This document shows positions 27,029 to 36,726 of a stretch of 64,000 nt of DNA, piece by piece. The position numbers were made by a program, and so were the translations under genes. The notes beneath the pieces were generated by a model. It worked only from the letters and a program-made list of their open reading frames with translations. It did no database searches and was not told the DNA's origin. The stretch's first letter is position 1. Every line of letters starts with the position of its first letter. This stretch comes from an uncultured Rubripirellula sp. (GTDB lineage: Bacteria; Planctomycetota; Planctomycetia; Pirellulales; Pirellulaceae). The stretch covers positions 1-64,000 of the forward strand of contig CALIBL010000016.1 of the NCBI GenBank assembly GCA_938045805.1, given 5' to 3'.

Positions 27029-27070
27029 GTTTTACCTGCCCTGTTTTAACTGCCCTGTTTTAACTGCCCT
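27029..27070. repeat. Three tandem copies of a 14-base unit
   Basis: The unit GTTTTAACTGCCCT occurs three times head to tail, the first copy with one substitution (C for A at position 7). It sits in the divergent spacer between the kinase gene and the amidohydrolase gene, about 93 bases upstream of the latter. A further related GGTTTAAC follows. Such arrays can bind a regulator or simply be a slippage product; it is not a CRISPR. Confidence 0.85.
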
Positions 27071-27162
27071 GCCGGTTTAACCTTTGGTAGTATCGTGCGA
27101 AGCCTCGATCCATCTGGGACAACGTCTTCGTTCACCTTATGACCAAAATTGTAACGTAACCA

Positions 27163-28374
27163 ATGTTGATTAAAAGCGTTCACCGGATACCGTACTTCAC
27201 CTTCCTACTCGCTAGCGTAGCACTTTTCGACGTAACCGCGCAACAGAGCCAGCAACTTGACGGCCGTGATGGACGTGAACTCTTGCTTAGGAATTTCCGG
27301 CCCAAAAGCCAACTGAAAACACCGCAGAATCTCCAGAACGCCGCCAAGTTTCCGGTGGTGGACGTTCACACACACTTCCGGTTCAAACTTCGACAAAGCG
27401 AACAGGCTCTTGATGATTTTGTTCGAGTCATGGATCGCAACCAAATCGCAATTTGCTGCTCCCTCGATGGTCGCCTCGGTAGTGAACTTGTTGAGCACAT
27501 GAACTTCCTATGGAAGCGTCATCAAGACCGCTTTGTGATCTACGCGAATGTTGACTGGCAAGGCGATGGTGTAAGCGATCAACCCGCTACGTGGGCCTGC
27601 CATCAACCCGGTTTCGCACAAAGGACTGCCGAACAGATTGAGCAGGCGGTAGCAAAAGGCGCAAGCGGACTCAAGGTTTTTAAACAGTTCGGCCTCAGCT
27701 ATCGAAATCCCGACGGTAGTCTCATCCAAATCGACGACAAACGCTTTGATCCGATTTGGGATACCTGCGGAAGACTTGGCATCCCAGTAATCATTCACAC
27801 GGCAGACCCCGCGGCATTCTTCGAACCCATTGATGAGACCAACGAGCGATGGGAAGAGTTGAGCCGACACCCAGATTGGAGTTTTCATGGCCCAGAATAT
27901 CCCTCGAGACAAGAATTACATGAGGCGCGAAATCGGATTATTGAACGCCACTCGAAAACTCAATTCATCGGCGCCCACGTTGCGAATCAAGCGGAAGATC
28001 TGTCGGAAGTGAGTCGCTGGCTAGACCAGTACCCCAACCTTTGGATTGAAACGGCTTCGAGGATTGCAGAACTAGGCCGGCAACCCTACACCTCTCGAGA
28101 TTTCTTGATCAAGTATTGTGATCGCATCCTCTTCGGGACGGATGGGCCTTGGCCCGAATTGAGATTACAAATCAATTGGAGATTCTTCGAAACACGAGAT
28201 GAATCATTTGATTACAGTGAGAAGCAACCACCGCCACAAGGACTATGGAAAATCCATGCGGTGAATCTTCCAGATGATGTCTTGGAAAAGCTCTATTATC
28301 AAAATGCTGCAAAACTAATCCCCGGTGTAGCCGAACGTCTCGAGCGTCTGAAACACCAAGCCGGGGCCCCGTGA
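27163..28374 (+). CDS. Exported amidohydrolase-family (TIM-barrel) protein
   Basis: The 403-residue protein has an N-terminal signal peptide (hydrophobic FTFLLASVALFDVTAQ, cleaved near residue 26). The mature part is an Amidohydrolase_2 type metal-dependent TIM barrel: VVDVHTHF (HxH metal ligands), a Lys/His-containing GLKVFKQFG strand, IPVIIHTADP, IGAHVAN and the catalytic Asp in LFGTDGPW. Relatives are decarboxylases or hydrolases of small acids and lactones; export is common in planctomycete paralogs. The substrate is unknown. Confidence 0.88.
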   Translation: MLIKSVHRIPYFTFLLASVALFDVTAQQSQQLDGRDGRELLLRNFRPKSQLKTPQNLQNAAKFPVVDVHTHFRFKLRQSEQALDDFVRVMDRNQIAICCSLDGRLGSELVEHMNFLWKRHQDRFVIYANVDWQGDGVSDQPATWACHQPGFAQRTAEQIEQAVAKGASGLKVFKQFGLSYRNPDGSLIQIDDKRFDPIWDTCGRLGIPVIIHTADPAAFFEPIDETNERWEELSRHPDWSFHGPEYPSRQELHEARNRIIERHSKTQFIGAHVANQAEDLSEVSRWLDQYPNLWIETASRIAELGRQPYTSRDFLIKYCDRILFGTDGPWPELRLQINWRFFETRDESFDYSEKQPPPQGLWKIHAVNLPDDVLEKLYYQNAAKLIPGVAERLERLKHQAGAP

Positions 28375-28422
28375 CGCTGCGATTGATTTCTTTACACTAA
28401 CTCAACCTAAACGAAGGTCACC

Positions 28423-28467
28423 CAGCACGCCCCGAAACAACGGGGCCTCATCGAGAGGCTCGTGCTG
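28423..28467 (+). promoter_or_regulatory. Compact three-way-junction element in the leader of the RlmM-like gene
   Basis: A perfect 7-pair outer stem (CAGCACG 28423-28429 with CGTGCTG 28461-28467) encloses two adjacent hairpins: CCCCG/CGGGG with a 6-base loop (28430-28445) and CCTC/GAGG with a 5-base loop (28446-28458). Only two bases (CT) are unpaired at the junction. It ends 29 bases before the ATG of the next gene. There is no T-run after it, so a simple terminator is unlikely. Whether it is formed in RNA is inference. Confidence 0.45.
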
Positions 28468-28496
28468 TTGACTCAGCTCACACAATCGATCGATTG

Positions 28497-29558
28497 ATGG
28501 AAACTGCTTTGAGCCATCCCACTTTTGCCATGATTACCTGTGCTGTCGGAGCGGAAACCGCGGTCAAGGCTTCCGTGTTTGAAGAGGGTTGGCGACTTGC
28601 TTTCTCACGGCCAGGCTTCGTTACGCTTAAGCACGAAGAAACAAAATCGCCACCCAACGGAACATTCATTCGAACGTCCTCTTTATCGATCGGTTCGTCA
28701 CGTGATCCATCCCTGAAACGCATCGCTGAAAGCTTGCTCCACCAGCTCGAGCAAAAATCTGACTGCAACCGACCCTTCAATCAATTGCATGTTTGGTCCA
28801 AAGATCGAGCGCCCATTGGTCGTTTCGGATTTGAACCCGGAGCGGATGAAGTCTCTGAGGCTGTCAGCCAAGAAATCTTCCCTTGGTTTGCCGAGAAGTG
28901 GCTGACTTGTGATCACCCCAATCGAATTGCTGAAAGCGGTGACCGAGTTCTGGATCTGATTCTCGTCGAACCCTCTCATTGCTTTCTTGGTTGGCATGAA
29001 GCCAGCGATTGGCACACGCGCTGGCCTGGCGGCGTGCAACCCATGACTCCGAATGAAGAACCGATCTCTCGAGCGTATTACAAGGCAGCCGAGTCAATCA
29101 CGTGGAGTGGGTTTCCGCTCCGTGCGGGCGAGACAGCAATTGAAATAGGAAGTGCACCCGGGGGTGCCTGCGGACGACTCTTGGAACTTGGCTTAAAAGT
29201 CATTGGTATCGATCCCGCAGAAATGGATTCGCGGATTGCTGAGAACACCAACTTCAAGCACTTGCGAGCACGAGCCGGTGACCTCCCTCGGAAGGTGTTT
29301 CGAGGGGCGAAGTGGTTATTGGTTGATTCCAACGTGGCACCTGAAAAAACGCTTACCACAATCAAGTACGTGGTTCTTCATCGCGACTGTACCCTCGAAG
29401 GACTGTTAGTGACTCTAAAAATTGGTAACTACGATGCGTCCGAGAAAATTGCGGACTGGAAAAGTGAAATTGAAACGTGGAACCCTCAGCGAGTTCGCGT
29501 TCGTCAACTTGCTCGCAATAAAGTCGAAGTCTGCTTCGCAATCTCCTTTTCTCGTTGA
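28497..29558 (+). CDS. RlmM-like 23S rRNA 2'-O-methyltransferase
   Basis: The 353-residue product has an N-terminal THUMP-like region (about 1-100), then the FtsJ-type Rossmann methyltransferase domain with the SAM motif AIEIGSAPGGACGRLLELG and the following acidic IGIDPAEMD. The segment LGWHEASDWHTRWPGG and the Lys-containing late motifs (KWLLVDSNVAPEKT, LLVTLKIGNYD) match the RlmM/COG2933 family, which methylates C2498 of 23S rRNA in E. coli. The exact target here is inferred. The ATG is the second codon of a TTG-ATG pair. It has no ribosome-binding site visible, but a folded leader lies just upstream. Confidence 0.85.
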   Translation: METALSHPTFAMITCAVGAETAVKASVFEEGWRLAFSRPGFVTLKHEETKSPPNGTFIRTSSLSIGSSRDPSLKRIAESLLHQLEQKSDCNRPFNQLHVWSKDRAPIGRFGFEPGADEVSEAVSQEIFPWFAEKWLTCDHPNRIAESGDRVLDLILVEPSHCFLGWHEASDWHTRWPGGVQPMTPNEEPISRAYYKAAESITWSGFPLRAGETAIEIGSAPGGACGRLLELGLKVIGIDPAEMDSRIAENTNFKHLRARAGDLPRKVFRGAKWLLVDSNVAPEKTLTTIKYVVLHRDCTLEGLLVTLKIGNYDASEKIADWKSEIETWNPQRVRVRQLARNKVEVCFAISFSR

Positions 29559-29727
29559 GCCAGAACCTGTTTAAAAAAGCCCCTTTTGTGAAGTCCCCCC
29601 CAGCTCAAAAGTAACCCATTTACCCCCTTCTTCCTGTCTTCCCAGCCTTCCAGATTCCTCTTGCGTTACGCAACCGCATCGAACTACTCTCCTGCGGCAG
29701 AAATGCAAGAACCGAGAACTTCCCTTA

Positions 29728-32700
29728 ATGTTTGGATACGCCATGGAAGGCTTACATCGAACGTTCACCCAATTTTCAATCCGTTTATCTGCAGTGGTTT
29801 TCCTGGCAGGGATTTTTCAATCTGGATTGATCGACAACTCCCAACTGATTGCGGAAGAAGCGCAATGGATCTGGAACCACGGGAGTGATATCAACACCGA
29901 AATCACCACGGGTGAAACTTGCTACTTCCGAAAGCCTATCAACTTGAAAGTTCGCTCCATCGGGCGAGTTGAGATTGCGGCAGATGATCAGTTCGAACTG
30001 TTCGTCAACGGGAAACAAATCGGCAAAGGCCAATCATCTCGAGAACTTCAGCAGTTCGATATTTCTGAGCAATTGGAAGTCGGGCGAAACGTGATTGCGG
30101 TGAAAGTGGTCAACACACACGGCACGACCGCCGCACTCGCTGCACGTGTATCGATTAAGCCAGAGAAACAACCCAAGTGGTTCACTTTCAGCACCAGTCC
30201 TTCATGGCGAGTTAGCACCGAGGCGAGCCCAATGTGGGAATCGGTTGTCTTCAATGATCGCTTATGGGGTATGGCTTCATCCTTCGGCGAACTCGGGGAT
30301 ACGGTTCCGTGGGACCGCGCGATGGATGTTATCGCTGAGGTGGAAACCGAGCAGCAAGAACGATTCCAAATCCAGAAAGGTTTTGGTGTTCAGAGGGTTC
30401 TGAGTGATGAAAAGATCGGTTCGGTTATCGCGATGACCTTTAACGAATTCGGTCACCTGATTGTCTCGCGTGAAAACGGTCCTCTACTTCTGATTTCCGA
30501 CAAGGATCAGGATGGTATTCCTGAACATGTCACCGATTACTGCGATCAGGTAACCAACTGTCATGGCATCTTAGCGTTGAACGGCGACGTCTTTGTCACT
30601 GGCGAAGGTCCAGAGGGAACCGCGCTGTATCGTCTTAGTGACGCAGACCGTAACGGGCACCTTGAGGGTGTCAAAGCGATTGTAAAGTTTGATCATCAAA
30701 GCGGCGAGCATGGCCCACACGGTCTACGCCTTGGGCCTGACGGCATGATCTACATCGCAGTGGGTAATCATGCAAAAGCACTCGGTAAGACAGGGGACGG
30801 AGAAACGCTTCGTACCAGCTACGAAGGCGACCTGCTTCCTCGATACCAAGACCCCAACGGGATGGGGATGGGCGTCAAGGCACCCGGCGGAACAGTCGTG
30901 CGTACCGATATTAATGGGAGTATGGTCGAGATGGTCGCCGGTGGTCTTCGCAATGCCTACGACCTAGTTTTCAATCCGGACGGGGCACTCTTTGTCCACG
31001 ACTCTGACATGGAATCCGATCTGCAGACCTCTTGGTACCGCCCAACGGCGTTGTTTGACGTGCCTGAAGGTGGAGAACTTGGATGGAGAGCGGGTTGGGC
31101 AAAATGGCCTGAGTATTATATCGATCGATTACCAAACCTCCTCGACACCGGCCGAGGCAGCCCAACGGGATCCACCTGCTACGAGCACCACATGTTCCCC
31201 GCACGATACCACCAATCCCTTTTTCTGGCAGATTGGTCCGAGGGTCGGATTCTGAATGTACGCCTGAAGCCAAGGCAATCGGGTTATGTTGCGGAAAGCG
31301 AGGTTTTCCTCAAAGGACAACCGCTGAACGTTTCCGACTTGGAAATCGGTCCCGACGGGGCGATGTACTTCTGCACCGGAGGTCGTGGAACATCGGGCAG
31401 CATTTACCGAGTCGTTTACAAGGGCGAAGTACCTGACCGCATGCGGCAATTGGGTACCGGTATTTCCGCAGCTATTCGCCAACCACAGATCGAAAGCGCT
31501 TGGGCACGCCAATCGGTGGCTGCGGTTCGTCAGGAACTCGGTGACCAGTGGGGGCAACTTGTTGCCGGTGTCGCGCTCAGCAACGACAACCCACCGCACT
31601 ATCGAACCCGAGCGATTGATCTGATGCAACTCTTTGGGCCAGTACCCAATGAAAAGCTTCTTCTCGAACTGAGCTCGGCACCCAATGAACAGGTCCGTGC
31701 TAAGGCCGCCTGGATGATGGGTCTACATCCCGGCGAGCAGAGCCAAGAGCGATTACTAGAACTGCTCGGCGACGACAATCCGAGAGTTCAAAGGTCAGCT
31801 TGTGAAGCGATGCTACGCAGCGGCCAAATCCCTGCGGACGCGCAGCAGCTGATTCCTCTCTTGGAATCCAATGATCGAAACCTCGCCTTTGTTGCGGTTC
31901 GCCTACTTGAGAGAATCCCCGTCAGCCAATGGCAAAATCGAATCCTCGAATCGGACAACGCCCGGGTCGCAATTCTCGGCATGATGGCATTGGTGAATGC
32001 TGAACCCTCAAAAGAAATGAGCCTTCGAGTGCTTGAAAAAGCGAGCAAATGGATGTCTGGATTCCTGTCGGATAATGATTTTCTCGACACACTTCGCCTT
32101 TGCCAAATCGCGTTGCATCAGGGCAAAGTGGAACCGGAAGCCGTTACAGGATTGAGAGATCAAATCGCTGAAGAATTCCCCGCCGGTGACCATCGAATGA
32201 ATCATGAATTGATTCGACTCGGGGCCTATCTGGGAGCAGACGCCTTGTCCGATCGAGCACTGACCTATCTCTACAGCGATCACGACGAGATGGACCGAAC
32301 ACTCGTGGCAATGTACCTGCAATTTCTTTCCCACCGCTGGAATGCGGAACAGCGTTTCCGGCTCCTGAAGTACTACGAAAATGCGAGCTCAGCGACCACC
32401 TCCTCATCACTCGCGATGTACTTGCAGAACGTGACAAAAGATTTTGCGAAATCGCTCAGCGAGGATGACATCGTAGCCATTCTGGAACAGGGTGCATCTT
32501 GGCGCAATGCAGCACTGGCTGCCCTGGATCGCATTTCGCAGCCAGTCGATGAAACGATGGCATTGACCCTCAGAGAACTGGACCAAAAACTCATTGATGC
32601 TCCCAACCACGGTGAGATCGAGCGACGCCTCCGTATCGGTATCGTTGCCCTGTTAGCAACTTCCGGCCACGAACAGTCCTTTGAGTACCTTCGAAGTCTC

Positions 32701-33561
32701 TGGAGAACCGAACCGGAGCGTCGGCCGATTGTCGCACTCGGTCTCGCTCAGCAACCCGATGGTGACAATTGGGATTATCTCGTGCGGAGCTTGAATGTTC
32801 TCTCCGATGACGCAGCAAATGAAGTTGCGAAAGCACTCCGTTCGGTGGCGATTGCAACCGATGACCCGATGGCTCTTCGTCAACTGATTCTCTTGGGTGT
32901 GAAGGCGGAAGAAAAACGAGATTCATTCGAGGAATTTGAAGCATTGCTTGAACACTGGACAGGAATGCAAAGACCGGAAGATGCCGATCGCTCCATGCGT
33001 CCATGGCAGAAATGGTATGCCAAAACTTATCCGGATCGCCCATTGGCCGAGCTTCCCAACGGCGAAGATTCTCGCTGGGACTTTGACCAGCTGGTTAGCT
33101 ACATCAACAGCAAAGATGGAAATCAGGGTAATGCTGAAGTAGGCCGCCAAGTTTTCGCAAAAGCGAAGTGTGTTCAGTGCCACCGCGTGGGTGATGATGG
33201 CCAATCCATCGGTCCCGAGCTGACCGGTATTGCGAGCCGATTTTCAAAGCGTGAAATCCTCGAGTCGATTCTCTATCCCTCGCACATCATCAGCGACCAG
33301 TACGCGAGTAAGAAAGTCCTGACACTGGACGGAGAATCTTACACTGGGATGCTTAGTGAGCCGGGCAATCAGACCCTGCAGATCCGAGACTCGAACAATC
33401 AACTTCTCGTGATCAAAGAAGAAAACGTGGATCAGATTTTGCCGAGTAGCAGCAGTATTATGCCGGCCGGCCTCCTAGATGACTCGAGCTTGCAGGAAAT
33501 CAGTGATCTGATGTCGTTTCTGGGAGCTGTGCCAAGTGTTGAAATTGCCACAAAACCATAG
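29728..33561 (+). CDS. Large PVC-type c-type cytochrome with dehydrogenase-like propeller
   Basis: The 1277-residue exported protein carries an N-terminal signal or anchor (SAVVFLAGIFQSG), a beta-sandwich lectin-like segment (about 45-190; WIWNHG ... FELFVNGKQIGKG), a TIGR02604-type beta-propeller (about 215-560; GPHGLRLGPDGMIYIAVGNH, WSEGRILNV), a HEAT-like helical region (about 600-1110), and a C-terminal PVC heme-binding domain with CVQCH (Cys1148, Cys1151, His1152) followed by GPELTGIASRFSKREILESIL. Such proteins are hallmarks of Planctomycetes and Verrucomicrobia and are thought to oxidise sugars or related compounds and pass electrons to heme c. The specific substrate is unknown. It is probably periplasmic. 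Confidence 0.95.
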   Translation: MFGYAMEGLHRTFTQFSIRLSAVVFLAGIFQSGLIDNSQLIAEEAQWIWNHGSDINTEITTGETCYFRKPINLKVRSIGRVEIAADDQFELFVNGKQIGKGQSSRELQQFDISEQLEVGRNVIAVKVVNTHGTTAALAARVSIKPEKQPKWFTFSTSPSWRVSTEASPMWESVVFNDRLWGMASSFGELGDTVPWDRAMDVIAEVETEQQERFQIQKGFGVQRVLSDEKIGSVIAMTFNEFGHLIVSRENGPLLLISDKDQDGIPEHVTDYCDQVTNCHGILALNGDVFVTGEGPEGTALYRLSDADRNGHLEGVKAIVKFDHQSGEHGPHGLRLGPDGMIYIAVGNHAKALGKTGDGETLRTSYEGDLLPRYQDPNGMGMGVKAPGGTVVRTDINGSMVEMVAGGLRNAYDLVFNPDGALFVHDSDMESDLQTSWYRPTALFDVPEGGELGWRAGWAKWPEYYIDRLPNLLDTGRGSPTGSTCYEHHMFPARYHQSLFLADWSEGRILNVRLKPRQSGYVAESEVFLKGQPLNVSDLEIGPDGAMYFCTGGRGTSGSIYRVVYKGEVPDRMRQLGTGISAAIRQPQIESAWARQSVAAVRQELGDQWGQLVAGVALSNDNPPHYRTRAIDLMQLFGPVPNEKLLLELSSAPNEQVRAKAAWMMGLHPGEQSQERLLELLGDDNPRVQRSACEAMLRSGQIPADAQQLIPLLESNDRNLAFVAVRLLERIPVSQWQNRILESDNARVAILGMMALVNAEPSKEMSLRVLEKASKWMSGFLSDNDFLDTLRLCQIALHQGKVEPEAVTGLRDQIAEEFPAGDHRMNHELIRLGAYLGADALSDRALTYLYSDHDEMDRTLVAMYLQFLSHRWNAEQRFRLLKYYENASSATTSSSLAMYLQNVTKDFAKSLSEDDIVAILEQGASWRNAALAALDRISQPVDETMALTLRELDQKLIDAPNHGEIERRLRIGIVALLATSGHEQSFEYLRSLWRTEPERRPIVALGLAQQPDGDNWDYLVRSLNVLSDDAANEVAKALRSVAIATDDPMALRQLILLGVKAEEKRDSFEEFEALLEHWTGMQRPEDADRSMRPWQKWYAKTYPDRPLAELPNGEDSRWDFDQLVSYINSKDGNQGNAEVGRQVFAKAKCVQCHRVGDDGQSIGPELTGIASRFSKREILESILYPSHIISDQYASKKVLTLDGESYTGMLSEPGNQTLQIRDSNNQLLVIKEENVDQILPSSSSIMPAGLLDDSSLQEISDLMSFLGAVPSVEIATKP

Positions 33562-33781
33562 CTGAAAATGTCGCAATCGCTTCGTTTGGCTGTTGGATTC
33601 CTTGGCGCGAGCACGAGAGACAAAACGATTATCCGAGCTAGAACTGCTCGGGAATACCTCGGCTCACTTCCCAAAAACGCGTTCGGCGGGCAAAATATCG
33701 AACCCATGTGCAAGGGTACGGAGTCGCCTCCGCCCCTTCTAACTTGTGCTGATCGATTACGCTTTTTTGTTGAGATTCATT

Positions 33782-36214
33782 GTGGAACGCCGTCTGCTCA
33801 CGTTCGTCGTCGCTTCGACCGCGTTCTTTATCTTCTACACATGGGTGCGGATAACGTTCATCCCACCTGAGCCGAACCCAGCTAACTCAGGTGCCGAGGT
33901 TCTCGTTGACGAGGGTACCGGCTCTGTCGAAGTCACTCCGACTCAGGGAGAGGAAGGTAAAGAATCGAATCCTGAAGGTGAGACCGAAGGGGAGCAGGAC
34001 GTCGCTGGGGATAGCGAGTCCACCGAGGAACCCGTCGAGTTGGAACGTCCCGCAAATCCGACTTGGCTTACACTCGGGTCGATGGCCCCCGAGGAAGGAT
34101 ATTTCTTGCTAGTCACCCTCAATACCCGAGGCGGAGGAATTGAGCGGATTGAAATGACCGAGCGGAACGATTCAGGTGCGCTCCGGTACCGACGTGTCGA
34201 CGTTCGGTCGGGCTACCTTGGATACCTCGCTGCAGAATCCTCCAATCAAGCAGACGGAGTTGTCGTCAATGTTGTTGGACCGGGAACACCTGCACAGGCA
34301 GCTGGCATTCAGCTTGGTGACGTTATCGTCTCCTTGGCTGGCCAAACCGTCACAACACGCGAACAACTCAATCAAGCCCTCTCTGAAACCAAACCAGGTG
34401 ACGACATTCAAGTGACGCTGCTTCGCGGCGAATCGCTGAATGAAATCACCGTCACTGCCAAGCTGTCCGAGCATCCACTCGATCTGGTCAGGCTGGCCAA
34501 AGATGGCGGAGCGGATCAGGTTGCAGGTAATCTCTCGAGAGCTTCCTGCTTGCTAACCCTTAGTCAGGTCAACCGAAAAAGTATCGAACCAAGTCGCCGC
34601 AATATCACCGGCTTGACTGATCCAATGAATCTTGTCTGGGATGTGGATTCAAATAGCTCAGCGACTTCAGACTCGTCGTCGTCTTCAGCCGCACTTTCGC
34701 TCGAGCTATCCGCCTCAGAGATGTCGGTGGTCAACGGAGACGCAGTTCGCCTGAAAAGAAGCTACTCGCTCGCACCGGGTTCGTACGATCTTGGCTTGTC
34801 GATTCAAATCGACAACCTTTCCGATGAGAGTCAGGATTTGGCGTACCGTCTTGAGGGTGCCAACGGGATCACACTCGAGGGTTGGTGGTACAGCAACAAA
34901 ATCAGTCCACACTGGGGCGGTGGAGCTGCCGCCCGAGATATCGTTTGCCAGTCGCAAGCTGGAAGCCATCGACTGCTGAGCGGATTCAACCTCGTGAACC
35001 GAGCCAAGAAAGAAACTGCAGATCCAAATGAAACGATCTTTGCTGGGGATAGCAGCGAAGCGGAACGGAATCTCCGATACATCGGAGTCGATGCCCAATA
35101 CTTCACCGTTGCCTACGTACCTCCTGAAGGTAAAGATTTCTTTACCACGCTGAGACGAGCTTCCGCGGGAATTGCCGCTGAAGCAACGGAAATTCCACGA
35201 CATCAAGAACGTGCCGTGAACACCACTTTCTTCCTCGACAGTCGAGTTGCGGAAGTCCCAGCGGGGAGTTCTCTACGACAGGAACTACGCCTCTTTGCGG
35301 GACCGAAGCAGCCAGCGATCCTCGAAAAGTATGGACTCGAGGACTGTATCTACTACGGTTGGTTTGCCGCCTTCGCAAAGATTCTCTCAGGCCTGCTTCA
35401 CGTACTCGACAATGTTGGCAATTACGCCTTAGCCATCATTTTGTTGACCATCATTGTTCGTGGATGCATGTTCCCGCTCAGCCGCAAAGCTGCTGTCAAT
35501 GCACAGAAGATGCAAGAACTCGCTCCTGAAATGAAGAAGATCAATGAGCGATACAAAGACGACATGGAGGGCAAACTTCGGGCACAACGGGAACTACAAC
35601 AGCGAGTCGGGTTCAATCCACTCGCCGGTTGCCTTCCAATGTTCATCCAGCTTCCGATTTTCATCGGTCTCTATCGAGCACTCTCCGTCGATATCGAACT
35701 CCGGCAGGCAGCCGTATCAAGCTCGACAGACTGGGCGTCAAATCTTGCTGCACCCGACATGTTCTTGTATTGGGGTGACTGGCTGTGGGATTACTTCTCG
35801 GGTCGCGGTACCGGTTGGCTGGGTCCGTACTTCAACCTGCTACCCGTTATCGTGGTGGTTCTATTTTTGACGCAGCAAAAAATGTTCATGCCGCCAGCGA
35901 CGGATGAACAGACTGCAATGACACAGAAGATGATGAATATCATGACCCTCATGATGGGACTCTTCTTTTTCCGTGTCCCCGCAGGTCTCTGCATCTACTT
36001 CATCACGAGCAGTCTGTGGGGGATCTGCGAACGAATCCTCGTCAAAAAGACCCTCCCCGACACAAAACACTTCGACTCCACCGTCCTCGAAGGAGTTGGC
36101 GGAAAAAGCGAGAAATCGCAAGGCTTAGTCGATCGACTAAAAAGTCAGGTAGCAAAGCCGGACATGCCGATCGAACGGCCCAACCAACGCAAACGACCGC
36201 CAAAGAAAAAGTAA
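33782..36214 (+). CDS. yidC: YidC membrane insertase with PDZ domain in its periplasmic region
   Basis: I place the start at GTG 33782 because it yields the family N-terminus (ERRLLTF before the first helix); a GTG at 33746 would add 12 residues. The 810-residue product has helix 1, an acidic Glu/Gly/Pro spacer (35-85), a periplasmic beta region, and inside it a PDZ domain (about 153-235: [39 protein letters not shown]). The C-terminal half is the classical 60KD_IMP/YidC core of five helices ([55 protein letters not shown]). The tail is basic (KRPPKKK), as in YidC/Oxa1 proteins that contact ribosomes. The PDZ insertion explains its unusual length (E. coli YidC is 548). Confidence 0.95.
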   Translation: MERRLLTFVVASTAFFIFYTWVRITFIPPEPNPANSGAEVLVDEGTGSVEVTPTQGEEGKESNPEGETEGEQDVAGDSESTEEPVELERPANPTWLTLGSMAPEEGYFLLVTLNTRGGGIERIEMTERNDSGALRYRRVDVRSGYLGYLAAESSNQADGVVVNVVGPGTPAQAAGIQLGDVIVSLAGQTVTTREQLNQALSETKPGDDIQVTLLRGESLNEITVTAKLSEHPLDLVRLAKDGGADQVAGNLSRASCLLTLSQVNRKSIEPSRRNITGLTDPMNLVWDVDSNSSATSDSSSSSAALSLELSASEMSVVNGDAVRLKRSYSLAPGSYDLGLSIQIDNLSDESQDLAYRLEGANGITLEGWWYSNKISPHWGGGAAARDIVCQSQAGSHRLLSGFNLVNRAKKETADPNETIFAGDSSEAERNLRYIGVDAQYFTVAYVPPEGKDFFTTLRRASAGIAAEATEIPRHQERAVNTTFFLDSRVAEVPAGSSLRQELRLFAGPKQPAILEKYGLEDCIYYGWFAAFAKILSGLLHVLDNVGNYALAIILLTIIVRGCMFPLSRKAAVNAQKMQELAPEMKKINERYKDDMEGKLRAQRELQQRVGFNPLAGCLPMFIQLPIFIGLYRALSVDIELRQAAVSSSTDWASNLAAPDMFLYWGDWLWDYFSGRGTGWLGPYFNLLPVIVVVLFLTQQKMFMPPATDEQTAMTQKMMNIMTLMMGLFFFRVPAGLCIYFITSSLWGICERILVKKTLPDTKHFDSTVLEGVGGKSEKSQGLVDRLKSQVAKPDMPIERPNQRKRPPKKK

Positions 36215-36262
36215 AGATCGACCCTGCCTATAAACTCTGTCTATCCGCTGTGGGCAGAAAGT

Positions 36263-36685
36263 CTAGATATAAAACATGGTTGCTTCATCACGTTGAAAGC
36301 GTTCTTTAAGATCGCTAAGCCGGACGGAACTCAGCACCTCTCGAGAAACGCGAGACATCTCTTCCCAGACTTCTTGAAGCATCATTTCTGCTGGGGTGGT
36401 TTTCCCAGTGCCGGGATTACCAGAGTCCTGATAGCCCATCATCTCTGCGATCTCCAACAGACTTAAATCTTCGGGACGCACAATTAAGCGATATCCACCC
36501 TGACTTCCTCGTACACTCTGTACCCAGCCCGCAGCTCGTAAGGATCGAAAAATCTGAACCAAGAATGGGCCGGGCACTCCGTGCTGATCAGAAATTTCAC
36601 GAAGCGAAACAGGAGCCTGTTCGGATGAACGAGAAGCCAGCTCTAACATTGCAAGACAAGCGTAATGCACTCGAGCTGAAATCAT
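36263..36685 (-). CDS. Rrf2-family transcriptional regulator
   Basis: The 140-residue protein has the Rrf2 winged helix (VSLREISDQHGVPGPFLVQIFRSLRAAGWVQSVRGSQGGYRL) with the typical RG.xGGY wing, then a dimerisation helix. It has only one Cys (residue 10) and lacks the three-Cys cluster of IscR or NsrR, so it does not look like an iron-sulfur sensor; CymR-type members, which control cysteine and sulfur genes, also lack it. It starts 41 bases after cysH and probably shares its transcript. An Rrf2-like palindrome overlaps the proposed cysH promoter, suggesting that it represses or tunes cysH and itself. Confidence 0.93.
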   Translation of the reverse strand: MISARVHYACLAMLELASRSSEQAPVSLREISDQHGVPGPFLVQIFRSLRAAGWVQSVRGSQGGYRLIVRPEDLSLLEIAEMMGYQDSGNPGTGKTTPAEMMLQEVWEEMSRVSREVLSSVRLSDLKERFQRDEATMFYI

Positions 36686-36726
36686 GATCGGGCCCCAAAA
36701 AAGGTAACTCTTTGGTTGCTTCGCAG

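Noticed and set aside
27029-27070. CRISPR array
   Set aside because: The copies are directly joined without spacers and there is no cas gene.
33568-33870. 100-codon open frame before yidC
   Set aside because: It overlaps the yidC start in another frame and shows no domain or ribosome-binding site.
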